Part shown: positions 1 to 11,975 of the stretch, piece after piece
Layout of the letters: every line of letters begins with the position of its first letter
Numbering within the stretch: the stretch's first letter is position 1
Source: Carex sylvatica
Taxonomy: Eukaryota; Streptophyta; Magnoliopsida; Poales; Cyperaceae
Direction of reading: 5' to 3'
Length of the DNA stretch: 64,000 nucleotides
Assembly (NCBI GenBank): GCA_964058845.1
Contig: CAXKVR010000138.1
Location: 1-64,000, forward strand
Notes under the pieces: model-generated
What the model saw: only the letters and a program-made list of their open reading frames with translations
Told to the model about the DNA's origin: nothing
The model's database searches: none
Translations under genes and position numbers: made by a program

Positions 1-67
1 GACCCCTTCCAAATACTTCACTTTGATTGATCTGCACCAAAATTTAACTCCCAAATCTCAATTATTT

Positions 68-2993
68 TCAAGGCTTATCCATTAAATTGTCAGGCTCATT
101 CTTTCTTCCCGAGCTGCGACCCAGCTTTCCCAAAATGCCCATGAAACTGCTGCTCCCCTCACAACCACTAAAACCTTGAGAACGTCTCGACTTCCTTAGT
201 TTCGGCGACCCAAATTTGTCTCCAGAATCTTCATCCGTATTCATCTTTGGCATGGCAACTACAAGTCTTGAGATGGTACATCGGCAGAAGGGGCAAGAGG
301 GAGATGGCAAACAAAGAGTGGTAGGGTTGGGTTTGCTATGGCAGCATAAGGCCAAAGTGCAAGGCGCACACATTTGGTGACCACAATCTTTCACCTCTAT
401 TGTACAAACTTGGTCAAAACAGATGCAACACAGCTCCGCATCACTTGTCTGTAATTATAAATTATATCAAAGAGATTAACAAATGTCCAATAGAAAATTA
501 TTAATACTTAGGTTAGGTGACCTACTCAAAATTAGTTGAGCCATAGTTTTAGTTAATCTCTCATTGGATCAGATTAGATAAGCCAGAAGTGTACTATATT
601 ATTTTAGGTTAGAGCCATCAGTAATTTATTCTCTCATGTTGCTAAAATTGGTACTTACATATTTAGAATTACACAAAAAAATTTGGCATTTTCCCTTGTT
701 CAGGACAAAATAGGGAAAGAATATTGATCTACAATTAATTTTAAGGACCCACAAAGATTCTTTGCTGAAATGCAATAAGCAAGTCATGTTCATAAATCTT
801 TGGCTAATTGTGTAGGCCAGGGTACATTAAACACTAAATACATAATTGGTACATTTACTTGTACAAAAAAAAATTCACATATTGCCTTGCAAATCTAAAA
901 CATATAACTAATGTAGATAGTCCTTCAAAAAGGTAACACATTGTTAATTTTACATTACACTATTCCAACTAAATGCCCAATCTGAACTTCTTCAGTACCA
1001 ACAATAAGTGCGAGAGAGAGAGAGAGAGAGAGAGAGAGCATGAGAGGGTACTGGATTTTAGGCCAATTTTGGATGTAGAGGGGCATTGAGTATAATTTTT
1101 CATTTTATCAGTGCAAGAGCACGCATGGTAGTTGGCATTACAAGGCAGGGTGCAGATTTATAAATACCCCCAAAATAAAACAAAATAAATGAATAAATAG
1201 AAGTTACCACAGAGGCAGCATCATCAGCCCCGTCATCGGAGTGAGTAGGGGAGGGCAATGAATATTTGGTCCCTTTCAAGATATTTTTCTCTCTTTCCCT
1301 ATTGGCCTCCATTAGAGCCGCCTCTAACAATGCCTTTGCATGAGGGTCAAGCTCACTTATGAATTTCAATGGGGAAGGCCATACCAATGGCTCCGCAGCC
1401 GATGGGTTTAGAAGAGCTGCACATGCACCATGACCTCTCTTAAGAGCAACCTCATATGGAATTCTCCTATAAATAGAGTATAATTCAAAAGTAATATGTC
1501 ATAAGTATATAGTGAACTTCATTAACACACAGTAAAACTCCCCAGTAAAATCCTTCTTATATGGTACATTTATGTAGAATCAGGAATCACTATACACTGA
1601 AACTTCAAAATAAAAATTGCATATATAAAATCACCTTAGCAACCAAATCGATAATAATCTGTCAATTTTGGTCTTCATCTAGATCCAGTATAAGATCTCT
1701 TAGAGCACAAGATTATTATACCAAAAGCAAACCATCTAACACCTAACGCCCAGCAAAATTGAACAGAAAGTACCAATTCAGACCAAAAAGATAGACCAAA
1801 TTCTTACCCAGCAGAATCTCTCTGAAGCCGGTCAGCTCCCCAAGCAAGCAATTCACGAATGCAATCCAAATTACCACCACGTGCTGCCAGATGAAGAGCC
1901 GTACTTCCAGGAAAACTAAAATCAGCACAAAATTGATCAAAATAATTTATTAAAAAAAATTAATATCCGAGTAAAAAATTTCAAATGAAAAAAAAGGAAA
2001 AGAATGGTCCAATTACCCGTATGTACCAGTAGTAGCAGAGACTATGCCCCCGTTTTCTAGCAACATGTGAACACAGTCACGGCGACCTTGCCTAGCAGCA
2101 AGGTGTAAAGGTGTTGCACCATTATCGTCTCTTACATTCACAAATCTTGCAAATCCCCTTTGAAGTTCAGAGAAAGGTCAAGATATTGTGAGATAATATA
2201 CAATCTAACTAATTGCAACCCGGCTACAGAGAGCCAATATATAAATAAATAAACAAATAAAAGCATACCAAGATTCTGCTAAAGATGCAGTTTGGGCTTC
2301 TGATAGAATTAATTGGAGGCAATCAGAATAGCCATAATAGGAAGCATGATGCAGACATGTTCTTCCATTCAATGAATCAAACATCAAGATCTGGCATAAT
2401 TTGAGTGAGATCAGTACCGATTTTAGCTCAAAAGATTGGAATAATAGAAAATGGGATAAATATAGAAACATTACTTACATTAGCACCGGCTTCAAGTAGC
2501 TTGATCAGGCAATCGGACTTTCCGTGCATAGCTGCCAGCATCAGTGGAGTCTTAAAACGGAAATCCGACAAAAAAAAAAAATTCCCATAAAACAAACTGG
2601 CAATGAAACCAAATCAGAAAATTCAAATTTTACTTGAGCTCTTTTCTCACCTGTTTATGCCTATTCACCACGTCCGGCTGTACAGATCGATCCAAAAGCA
2701 TGGAAAGAACCTACAGTCAAGCACACCCAACCATGTCAACAAAATCCAAACAAATGACGAGAAATCGGTTTCGCCAAAGAAGTACCACTTGATAAGACTA
2801 AAGAACGCACCTCAATGCACCCATTGGCTGCCGCGATATGAAGCGCAGAGAGGCGATCGTAGATCGTAGTGCGATGAATCAAACCAGGCTCGTACTGGAG
2901 AGCTGCCTCGACGGACTGGAGGTCCCCGCTCTGGACCGCGCTGTAGAACTCGTGCTCGTCACTGGAGCGACTACAGCTAACGCCTTGGCCCAT
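68..2993 (-). CDS. XBAT31: XBAT31-like ankyrin-repeat RING E3 ubiquitin ligase
   Basis: Eight coding exons on the minus strand join in phase at GT/AG sites: 2811-2993, 2651-2710, 2479-2550, 2269-2390, 2017-2157, 1808-1915, 1208-1466 and 68-448. They encode 441 residues; the Arabidopsis protein is about 456. The start MGQGVSCS at 2993 was chosen because it matches the XBAT31 N-terminus and gives a Gly at position 2 (possible myristoylation). Ankyrin repeats fill roughly residues 15-225 (TPLMLAAMHG, RTCLHHASYYG, TPLHLAARQG, TALHLAARGG). The segment VWPSPLKFISELD and a LMEANREREK helix follow. A C3HC4 RING lies at about 322-375, with C322/C325, C337-G-H339, C342/C345 and a CPFC pair. The C-terminus ends ...LMDKP. 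Family role: E3 ligase that ubiquitinates regulators; Arabidopsis XBAT31 is reported in thermomorphogenesis. The role here is inferred from orthology. Intron 7 (449-1207) carries a GA microsatellite. Confidence 0.95.
1011..1038. repeat. (GA)n microsatellite inside an intron
   Basis: An uninterrupted GA dinucleotide run of about 28 bases sits in the last intron of the XBAT31-like gene. It is likely length-polymorphic and has no coding effect. Confidence 0.9.
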
Positions 2994-3180
2994 TTCCGTC
3001 GCCGGCGATCGACGCCGGTCGGAGGCGTAGGAGGGTTGAGCGAGTTTTGAGTGGAGGGGCCGCGACCCACAGACTTCAAGCGTGGCTTTTTGGCTTAAAA
3101 AGAGCTTTTCGTCCGATAGAGTTGGTGGTCGGGAGTTTCGCGGTGAGATTACCCCTGTATGATTCAACTGACACTGCATT

Positions 3181-6110
3181 TTAAATTCACTGTGCTGTGG
3201 GAGCGCTGCGTGATTTGACGAATAGTCTCTGATCTTCTGTTACCCAGACTCTCAATCTTTCTTTGTGAATACGTGTCAGAATGTAGAAAACGCGCGCCAA
3301 GTTCGTAGCGGGAGTATGTATTCGAAGTATAGGAATGACATGAAAATCTCGCTTTAATACCTAACACATGATTTGAATTATGTTTTCTTAAAATATGTTT
3401 GAATGCACAAAAATAATATTAATTAATACTAATACTATCATTCGATGGAATTTAAATATTTCTCTCTCCTTAAAAAATAATGTTGCATAGTATTATTCCG
3501 CTAGTTAATATTTTTTACAGAAATAGTGAAATTTACTTTCTTTTAAAAAATACATGTCAAACAGTATTCACACTATTTTGAAATTCGAATAATGAAGTAA
3601 ACACCTTTTATACTAACTAAATCCTCACACATTAACTTACTTCTTTTTACTATTCAAACGCATCCCAGTTAAAAATCACATCAGAGCAGACGGAGTCAAC
3701 GTATTTTATAATTTATACACGAAAGATCAGTTTTTTTTTTGTTTTTTTTTCAAAGTACTGCAAAGTACCGAATAACAACGTAATTTTTTGATGTGGAGGT
3801 GATCAGGTGAGCCAGGGCACACAGTGTGCTGTGCGGAGCGCAATTTTGCAAATGGCAAGGACCGGGTCAGACTTCATCTTCATCTCCAGTCCACACGTCG
3901 AATACCATGTGCAATTGTGCAGTAAATTTAGTTTCTCTGACACGATGGTTATTTATAGATTGATAAATACCACGGTTGTTATGAGTTCTATGATCGTTAA
4001 ATAGTCCCCACTAAATTAATTCAACAGCAAGCATAAATGCACATCTCAATCATAATATTTCTGTGCTCTATTCGGATTCATGATTTTTGTAATGAACAAA
4101 AAAAAAATAGCGAGTCAGATTTAAATAATTAATCGAGTTCAAACTCATTAGTTAATTAAATAGATTAAAAAAAAAATTGACTTCTAATTGTCAATGCTCT
4201 AACTTTTAATCAAAATTACTAAATAGAATTCAAGAAGTTTATTCTAATTTTAATTTTAAATTTAACTCAAATTAAAAGTCAAAATTTCATAAGAGTTGGA
4301 CCTCCTGACTCTATGTGGTTCATCACTAACTTTGACATATAAATTATTATTGGCATTTTCTTTCTATAATTTGACAACATAATTTAAATTATGACAACAA
4401 ATAAAAAAATATAGTATTTTATAGTTTTGTTATCAAATTAAGTACAATTTAAAATTCTCTTTTATTGTTGATAAAATAAAACTATTAAATCTGTTAAAAC
4501 GCACAAGAGATGGCCAATCAGTTTCAAATTATCAAATTTTATACATAATGTATCTAAATTTCATAAAATATCTCTATATTTTTAATTGTTTGTCTGAGCT
4601 AGATTAATTAACAATCGTTTAACTTGACAAATTGAATAATATTCTCTGTAACTTGATTGTGCATCGGATTTAATATGAGTTAAATGTCATTTGAGATCCC
4701 ATAATGCCGTGAAATACGAATTGCGCTATAATTTTCAAATCATTTTATTCAACGGTAATATTTACATCAAATTTTATTATTTTTCATGTATATGTTGTAT
4801 ACCAACTTTGATTATTGCATTTCTCTTTCTATATATAGTAGCACTTACACTCAAAATTAACTCCCATAAAATACATTATAACAATCCGATTTATGAGACG
4901 GTGACAATTCCTTGTTGAAATTTTTTTTTATTGTTATTATAAAGTATCAAGCTTAACATATCAGACAAGTTAAATGTATCAGTTAGTATTTCAAATTATT
5001 TTCTAAACTAAAGTAATCCAATTCAGTTTGATACTAACAAACTCTCCTCAATCCGAATGCAGCAAATTGTGCCGGCAGATTTACAATTTTTGATGAAATG
5101 AAAGGACGTCTCCAGTTCAGAGCAACGGAGGGGGGATTTTTGAATTGTCGGAGGCAAGATGTGATGGATGGGAGGAACGTTCAGATATTTTGGGCGCATG
5201 ACATCGACACGTCACACCAAGTCCGGGAAGTAAAAGATCTAATTCCCAACGTCTTCCCTGCACCTGGAGCAGACATTTTCTACACTGAGATCTGGGTCCC
5301 ATAGTAATTCTACGCGCATTCCATTTTTTCAACAGGAGAACTACAGTAAGTCTACAGACGAGTCTATCAGGGACGCTTCGAGCCTTCGACCGTGACTAAC
5401 TCCCACTACGTTAGATAAATTAACTGTGGTCGAGGCTTCATTATTCTTATTAAACTCACAAACAAAGGTCGGAATAAAAATCTTCCACGGTGAGGTGTCT
5501 TTGGAATTTTTTATTCCTTTTACTCGGTCTTGCAAGATATTTTAGTCTGAAATGATAGAAAGTGGGGAGATTAAAGGCGGATGTTAGATCAAAATCAAAT
5601 TGAACTATTTAAATATAGTTAAGGACATTGGACTGACCTCTGTGTCGCCTATAGCCTCAACTTCTGGTACAACGACTCTTCAACGACTCGTTAAAACTAC
5701 GTTACATCTACGAACCTGTAATCTATTTAGTTCCGAGCTTGCAACTGCCAAACGGAACTGTTCCAACTATAAGAATGTATCATGCGATATTTTTTATGGA
5801 AAATAAAAGTCAACTTTTTTTTTAGTAAAAATTTGGAGTTTTATTAAACTATTTAATATTTATAAAAAAATTCATTCGAGTTTTGATCCTACGAACTCTA
5901 CACGAAAAGCGTTACCTTTGTTACTAAATTAAATGCTAGTTCTCAAATAAAAAATCAATTTTATAATATTCATCTTCTTTAATATTTTACCCTTTTTCAA
6001 AAAAAATAGATAAATTATGAAGTGTTTAAATTGTTTCCTATCCTCTCTAAAACGAGTATATGCATTATTTCTGGAGAACATCATTCAAAAATTATCATTT
6101 TCTGGATACA
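3181..6110. other. AT-rich intergenic DNA, no gene seen
   Basis: This lies upstream of the XBAT31-like gene. The first few hundred bases should hold its promoter, but no TATA box could be fixed with confidence. Short open frames at 3807-4004, 5098-5304 and 5600-5806 have no recognisable motif and no supporting splice pattern. The rest is AT-rich with poly-A and poly-T runs. Confidence 0.6.
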
Positions 6111-6119
6111 ATTTTAAAT

Positions 6120-7305
6120 CCGAAATTTTATAAATATCCAAAAAAAAAATTACAAAATCTATTCTAATTTTAAATGAAATTCGATAAATGCCCTATCCGG
6201 TTACTAAATAACCGGATAATTGCTTTCTTTCCGGTGACTACATTATCGGATGTGGAATAAATGTCCGCTTACTAAGTAAGCGAAAAGTTGGTTAAATGTC
6301 CGCTTACTAAGTAAGCGAATTTTTTTTTTTTTAAACAAAACAAAATTAATATATTTAAAATTATATTGTATTGCGGTGAAAAAATTAATAAAGTATATCG
6401 ATAAATGTAATCAGAGTGGACTAACCATTAAAAATTAATAAAGTTGTTTTTTTATTTTTTATACAAAACATAAATTTTAATTTTTTTTGTATTGAAATAT
6501 TAGAAATATTGAATATATTTATTTGAAAATATATGGAATACAATATAATTTGATTTATTAGAAATACTGCAACAAATAATCCGAATCAACATTTTTCAAG
6601 CCGGATTTTTCACGGCTGTAAGAAAAATTAATATATTTCTTTATATGTTATTGAAAAAAAAAATAATATGCTTTGAATGTGAGTTATTAATCGTAATTCA
6701 AAAGTCACTTCTAGGTAATACAGCCGCAACACATAAAGATATATATTAAATTTTTTAATAAATATATTAAATATAATTTTAAATATATTAATAAGCGGAT
6801 AGGCATTTATCGAATTATGGGAATACAATGTCATTTTAAATATATTACTAGTATAATTTAGTCTACTCTGACTAAGAAATATATGGAATACAATAGTATC
6901 ATTTTAACAAAAATTAATATACTCTGACTACATTCCCGGATCTGGGGTAATTTACTCTAAAAATTAGTAAAAAAAATATTCAAAAAAAAAATTTAATCTC
7001 CAAGTATATATATATATATTTAATGATTAGTCTACTCTGACTACATTTATCAATATACTTTATTAATTTTTTCACTACAATAAAATATAATTTTAAATAT
7101 ATTAATTATGTTTTATTTAAAAAAAAAAAAAAACTTTCCGCTTACTTAGTAAGCAGAGATTTATTCCAAATCCGATAATGTAGTTACCGGAAAGAAAAGC
7201 AATTATTCGGTTATTTAGTAATCGGATAGGACATTTATCGAATTTCATTAAAAAACAGAGTAGATTTTGTAATTTTTTTTTTTTGGGTATTTATAAAAAT
7301 TTCTG
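6120..7305. mobile_element. MULE-like foldback element 1 (half palindromic core)
   Basis: Long imperfect terminal inverted repeats pair about 6120-6330 with 7130-7305. Both arms carry CCGGTTACTAAATAACCGG-like and CGCTTACTAAGTAAGCG-like palindromic motifs. The 9-bp direct repeat ATTTTAAAT flanks the element exactly (6111-6119 and 7306-7314), the duplication length typical of Mutator-like elements. The interior is AT-rich and non-coding. Bases 6480-6720 match one arm of the palindromic core in the elements at 39100, 45654 and 49234; the partner arm is missing here. It is non-autonomous. Confidence 0.85.
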
Positions 7306-7314
7306 ATTTTAAAT

Positions 7315-9007
7315 GATACCTGGCTGCTGAGTTATGTATGCTATAACAAAGTGTCTAATATTTTTTTTAGTCACTCTCGAAATTATTGTCAAAATAAACA
7401 CTATTAAGATTTAGCAATCTTATCCGCATTGTAAAGTCTACACGTGTGCAGAATCGATCACAAGTGTTGCGAATTTAGTTAGCACTACACTGTACAATTC
7501 TATTTTTTTTTATTTTCAATTCAAAGAAATTAAATCTGCAAAAAAAAAATGTCCTTGTTAATTATATACTATAATCAAATTAAAATTGTAAATCAGAGCA
7601 AGTGTCAACTTCCTCGTGGATAAATCGTTCTTCAAGTCTAGTTGTGAGCAAGGGAAAATCTATGTACATACAATGGAGTTAAAAACTTAAAAGAATTAAT
7701 TTTTGATATAGTGATAAAGAAAATATTATTCATATAAAAAGTCATATGTTTAAAAATCATATAGAAAAGTATCTTGTAAATATTAAATATTTGAGTGGTT
7801 TGATTTTCAACTTTAATTAAAAAAAAAATAAGGGCAATAAATTTTTCATACTAAGTAAGTTACAGTGCATACAATAGATTGAAAAAGCAAGTTAGTCCAC
7901 GATATTGCAGTTGCTCTTTACTAGGAATTTTTTATTCGTAAAAAATATTTTAAATTATATATAGAAACATAAAGAGTATCTTCATTTTCGATTCTATAAA
8001 TGAATTCGAAAAAAAACAATGGTTGGATTCAAGTTAAGAAACATTTTTTTTTTCTAAAATGATGGCTTTATCTTTTATGAAATAGAAAGAGTGCTGAGAA
8101 TTATTTAAAATGATGGTCGAGTACTCTTTGCAAAGTGGTTGTATTTTTTATTTTATTTTGTGAAACGGAATAAAATACTTTGGATTCGAGAAAAAAAATT
8201 ATGTTTCAAAGTTTGAATCCAATTTTTATTTTCCGGATCCACATGTAGCATCAAGAAACGGTGATACTCTTTATGTTTTCATTTATTATTTAATAATAGT
8301 TTAAATAAAAAAAATCCCCTCTTTGCTTTGCATGCATTAAAGGATAAGGTACAAAAAAATTAAAAAAATCGGTGCAGAGAATTTGCTGAGGGTCTGATGC
8401 CAGATTGGCAACAATAAACGAGGCATTCTGAATTGTTAGTTGGGGCACCGACCACTCAATCCACTAGCAGTGCGCTCCTTCAAGTTAAGAATTATATCTC
8501 CTCACCTTCTATTTATTGAGTTAATGAATGAAAGGCCTCAATTCACGTCGGAGCCTCGCAGGGAATGGGAGAATTTATGTTAATAGTCTATAGATCTATG
8601 ACTATGATAGTGGTCCCCAGCTTGCGTCCTCTATTTATCACCGGTTGATAGAAGAGGATGTTAGGAGCATCCGACGGCAGTTAAGTGCAAGGGAGCCAGG
8701 AGGGAAAGAAATTAGTTGCATATTTAGTGTATCTTAAATATATTTTGGGGAGTACATCTACATGTCGTATAATACTATTAGAATTATAAATGACGTCTTT
8801 TTTTCTTTTATTTGCTGCAGACTTGGAATGACAAGTTACAACTGTTGGAATGACAAAATAGCATAATACTTCACTATTTCGGCGGAAAATGTCTGTCAAG
8901 CGTGAATTGGTAAATTCGGAATAATATTGAAATATATTAATTAATTATTATAATAAATTAGTTGAATAACAAATTAGCATTGCGTGAAATAACAATTATC
9001 ATGATTT

Positions 9008-9039
<32 letters not shown>

Positions 9040-9676
9040 TGTCATATTCATTAGTATTATTGTTATTATTATTATATTGTTAACATAATAATTATTTTTA
9101 TTACTTTCATTATTTATTTTGTTTTACTGTATCGTAATCATCGTCATCATTATTTAAATTATTGGCACTATATATCTCATTATCATCATCGTCATCATCA
9201 CCATTTGTTACATGATCGTGATCATCATTAATCATTATTGTACGATCTCCATTCTACTATTTCAATCATTGTAGAATTGATCATTATATTACATTTTAAT
9301 TTTTTTTGTGTGCATGTTTAATTTGGAAAATTGTACTGGAGGTTTGCCTAGTTTGAAGACTGGAGAGGACGGAGGCACAGAGCTAAGGAGGTTCTAACCG
9401 TTGTTCTTGATTTCTTCGAAATAACGAAACCACGTGAATTTTCGGCTAGTCACTTGTGCGCAGGCGCCAAAGGAGCTAGCTAGACTAATTACTAATCAAT
9501 CAAATATAATAATATATTACTGATGAAGGTCACGGGCTTTATTATTTTAAAAGTCAAAGAAAGCTCCTTATTATTAACCCTAACAAAAAGAAATAGATCT
9601 ATATGCTATATCACCTCCTCCTAAAAGCAACCTAATCCGACCTTCTTTTTTTTTATCTTGGAAACGTTCGTAAGAT
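7315..9676. other. AT-rich intergenic DNA with simple repeats
   Basis: No gene is supported. Bases 9010-9039 are a TA/CA dinucleotide tract, and 9050-9240 contain clustered TTA and ATC/GTC trinucleotide runs. Short open frames such as 8681-8899 on the minus strand have no recognisable features. Confidence 0.6.
9010..9039. repeat. (TA)n(CA)n microsatellite
   Basis: An alternating TA run passes directly into a CA run. Confidence 0.9.
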
Positions 9677-9686
9677 TACCAATTAG

Positions 9687-10232
9687 GTCTGTCAAAAAAG
9701 CTTGCGTCTTGCTCGTAACTTGTCTCTAGCTCGCTCGCTAGCAGCTCGTTCGGTAGTAGACCAAGCTGTTAACGAACCAGCTCGGCTTAGGCTCGGGTCA
9801 AAATAAACGAGCTGAGCTAGAGGTCAGCTCGGCTCGTTAAGCTACAGTGGATTTAGGATTTAGTCCCGTATAATTTTAAATCCAATTTTATTTTCAAAGG
9901 CACAATTATACAAAATTGATGTATTTTTTGTCTATGAAGAAATAATACGGGCTTCAGTTACTTGAAGATGCGCCTACTTGACGATTTCTTAAATTTTTTG
10001 AATGAGCTTTCTTATTTTTATATTTTTTAATTTGTATAATAACAACTCAATAAAGTCCAGCGAGCTAGCTCGTCAGCTCACGAGCTAGCTCAGGCTGGCT
10101 TGTCACGAGCGAGCCAGGAGTTTTTGACTCGGATGACCTAGATCCAGCTCGCTCGATCTAGACTCAGACCAAAATAAACGAGCCGAACTAAGACCCAGCT
10201 CAGCCCGAGCCAGCTCGTTTACACCCCTAATA
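9687..10232. mobile_element. GAGCTCG-rich inverted-repeat transposon (non-autonomous)
   Basis: Both ends are rich in AGCTCG/CGAGCT motifs in opposite orientation. The termini resemble TAGGGGTGTAAACGAGCT, a common end of plant hAT-like MITEs. The sequence TACCAATTAG occurs on both sides (9677-9686 and 10233-10242), so a direct target duplication is present, though its exact length is uncertain because of the bases next to the ends. The centre (about 9850-10040) is AT-rich and non-coding. Confidence 0.75.
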
Positions 10233-10242
10233 TACCAATTAG

Positions 10243-11950
10243 CTTTCTTGAAGGATTCTTTGTCTGATGCATGACGCCCCAGCTAAGAAAATTACATTTG
10301 ACTTGCCAACCCTTTTTAGAACATGTGAGATGTAATGATCCATCAGATAGATATATAGACGTAGCCTTTCAAAAATTTCAATAGACGTAGCCTTTCAAAA
10401 ATTTCACCCAGCAATGCTTTATTAAATTTTAATCTGGATTCTGGACAGAATCGGACCTTTTAAATTATAGTGATCAAACGTACTATTTATATTATTTTAT
10501 TTTATATGTAGAAAAAATCACATATAAACACAAAAAATTACAACAAAAAAAGAATCAATTGACACTCGTATCTTGTTAGTACCTCTGCTGCTTCTGATTT
10601 TAGTTATTATACAACGATTGATTTATACATTTTAGTTATTATACTATCTTAATTTTCAATGAGTTATGACCTCAGCAATAAACAGTACTACTTCACCTCC
10701 CAACCGTCTGATTTGATTTCCGTGGATGAGATTGTTTTAAGGTGACGATTCCTCCTGTCATCTCCAAACCACCACTCGGTTCGCTTGGTTCCGCGATTTC
10801 GCCAAAAAAAACCCAAAAAAAAACACTTTTGTCGCTCAGAAATTTGCATGTGGACCCATCTCCGCGATTGCCACGTTGTCAGATTCCCGTTATGTGGATC
10901 CTCTCCCGCGCTCCGTGCTTTCCCCTATTCTTTCTTGATCGGTGTTATTCCCCTTTTGCTTACCGAGTGTGCTCTCCTTCTTCACTACCAGTTGCTAACC
11001 TGTGTTCACCGACCTTCAATTCCTCTTTCCCTTCCCGCCATTCTGCACCGCTCCTACACCCTCCATTGCGGTGCACCCCCTCCGCCTCTGCTAGCTTCTG
11101 TTCCACTGGTATGATTTGTTCAACTGCTAGATTATATTTCCCTTTTTTTTTCCTATAAATTCCACATGAATGATTCAGTTCTAAAAAAAAGTCAATCAAG
11201 TACTAAAAAAATTGTAACCAGAATGATCGATGAAGTACTCATAAGATTCTTTTTCCCTTTTTTTCCACTTTGCTCTCTCATCGATCAAGTACTAAAAAAA
11301 TTGCAACCAGAATGATTCAGCAATAGTAAAATTTTCAAGAGGGAAAAAAAGTCAGTCTAAAACCCTGGTTGCTTTGCCATTTCTCCAAGCACTATTGGAT
11401 CAGGGCAGCAAAATCAGCATTTTTTCCTCATTTTTTGCATCTTCTCTGGTAACCTTTCAACATTTGCAAACGAACCCCTAAAAGTTCTTAAGAGGTTGCA
11501 AAGTGGTCCCCTCTTTCAACGTTTGCAAAAAGTCTCCTTGCTTTGTTCGACAAACATAGCATTGTACAGTTCCTTGATAACCTAGGGGCTGTTTTACAAA
11601 TTTCAAGGGTCAACAAATCTCACATAGGTTCAGAGTGAAGTAACATGTACTCAGAAAGTGTATGTGTCAATATCTGAATACATAATTATTTGTATACGAG
11701 TTACAAAGTTTAACATCACTCAGTCTTCGAGTTTGTGTAGTGGTCTTTGTTTTGTTGGTTTGTATAAAGGGAATAAAAATGCAAACTGTACATTTGTTAG
11801 TTCACAATTCTGGAAAGAAATTCATGAAATTTGTGTAGTAATGCTAATAGTTATTTCTGTGAATGGTCAGATGGTCAGATACGAGGGTGAACTCCCTTTA
11901 AAGTAAAGAAAGAAGCGGGTTCAGAAATTGGCAAGTTAACTACAGTTGAC
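10243..11950. other. Possible promoter/5' leader plus intergenic DNA
   Basis: Bases 10880-11110 are CT-rich and less AT-rich than the surroundings, as in a plant promoter or 5' leader, and end at a possible splice donor (ACTG|GTATGA at 11108). This may be the leader of the gene-like blocks starting near 11976. Open frames here (10742-11158, 10785-11114) are low-complexity and overlap one another, so no protein is called. A motif of about 30 bases (TCAAGTACTAAAAAAATTG) recurs at 11195 and 11285. Confidence 0.35.
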
Positions 11951-11975
11951 CGATAAAGCTCGACCGATTGAGAAC

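Noticed and set aside
2838..3079. Open frames on both strands around the XBAT31 start
   Set aside because: They overlap exon 1 or its leader in other frames. Only the MGQGVSCS frame matches the family.
5098..5304. 68-codon open frame in GC-richer DNA
   Set aside because: No family resemblance, no splice partners, and the opposite strand is equally open.
9170..9240. CRISPR-like or tandem gene array in ATC repeats
   Set aside because: It is a simple trinucleotide repeat without spacers.
10742..11158. 138- and 109-codon open frames
   Set aside because: Overlapping frames in a CT-rich stretch, with low-complexity Ser/Pro/Leu content and no recognisable domain. A leader or promoter is more likely.
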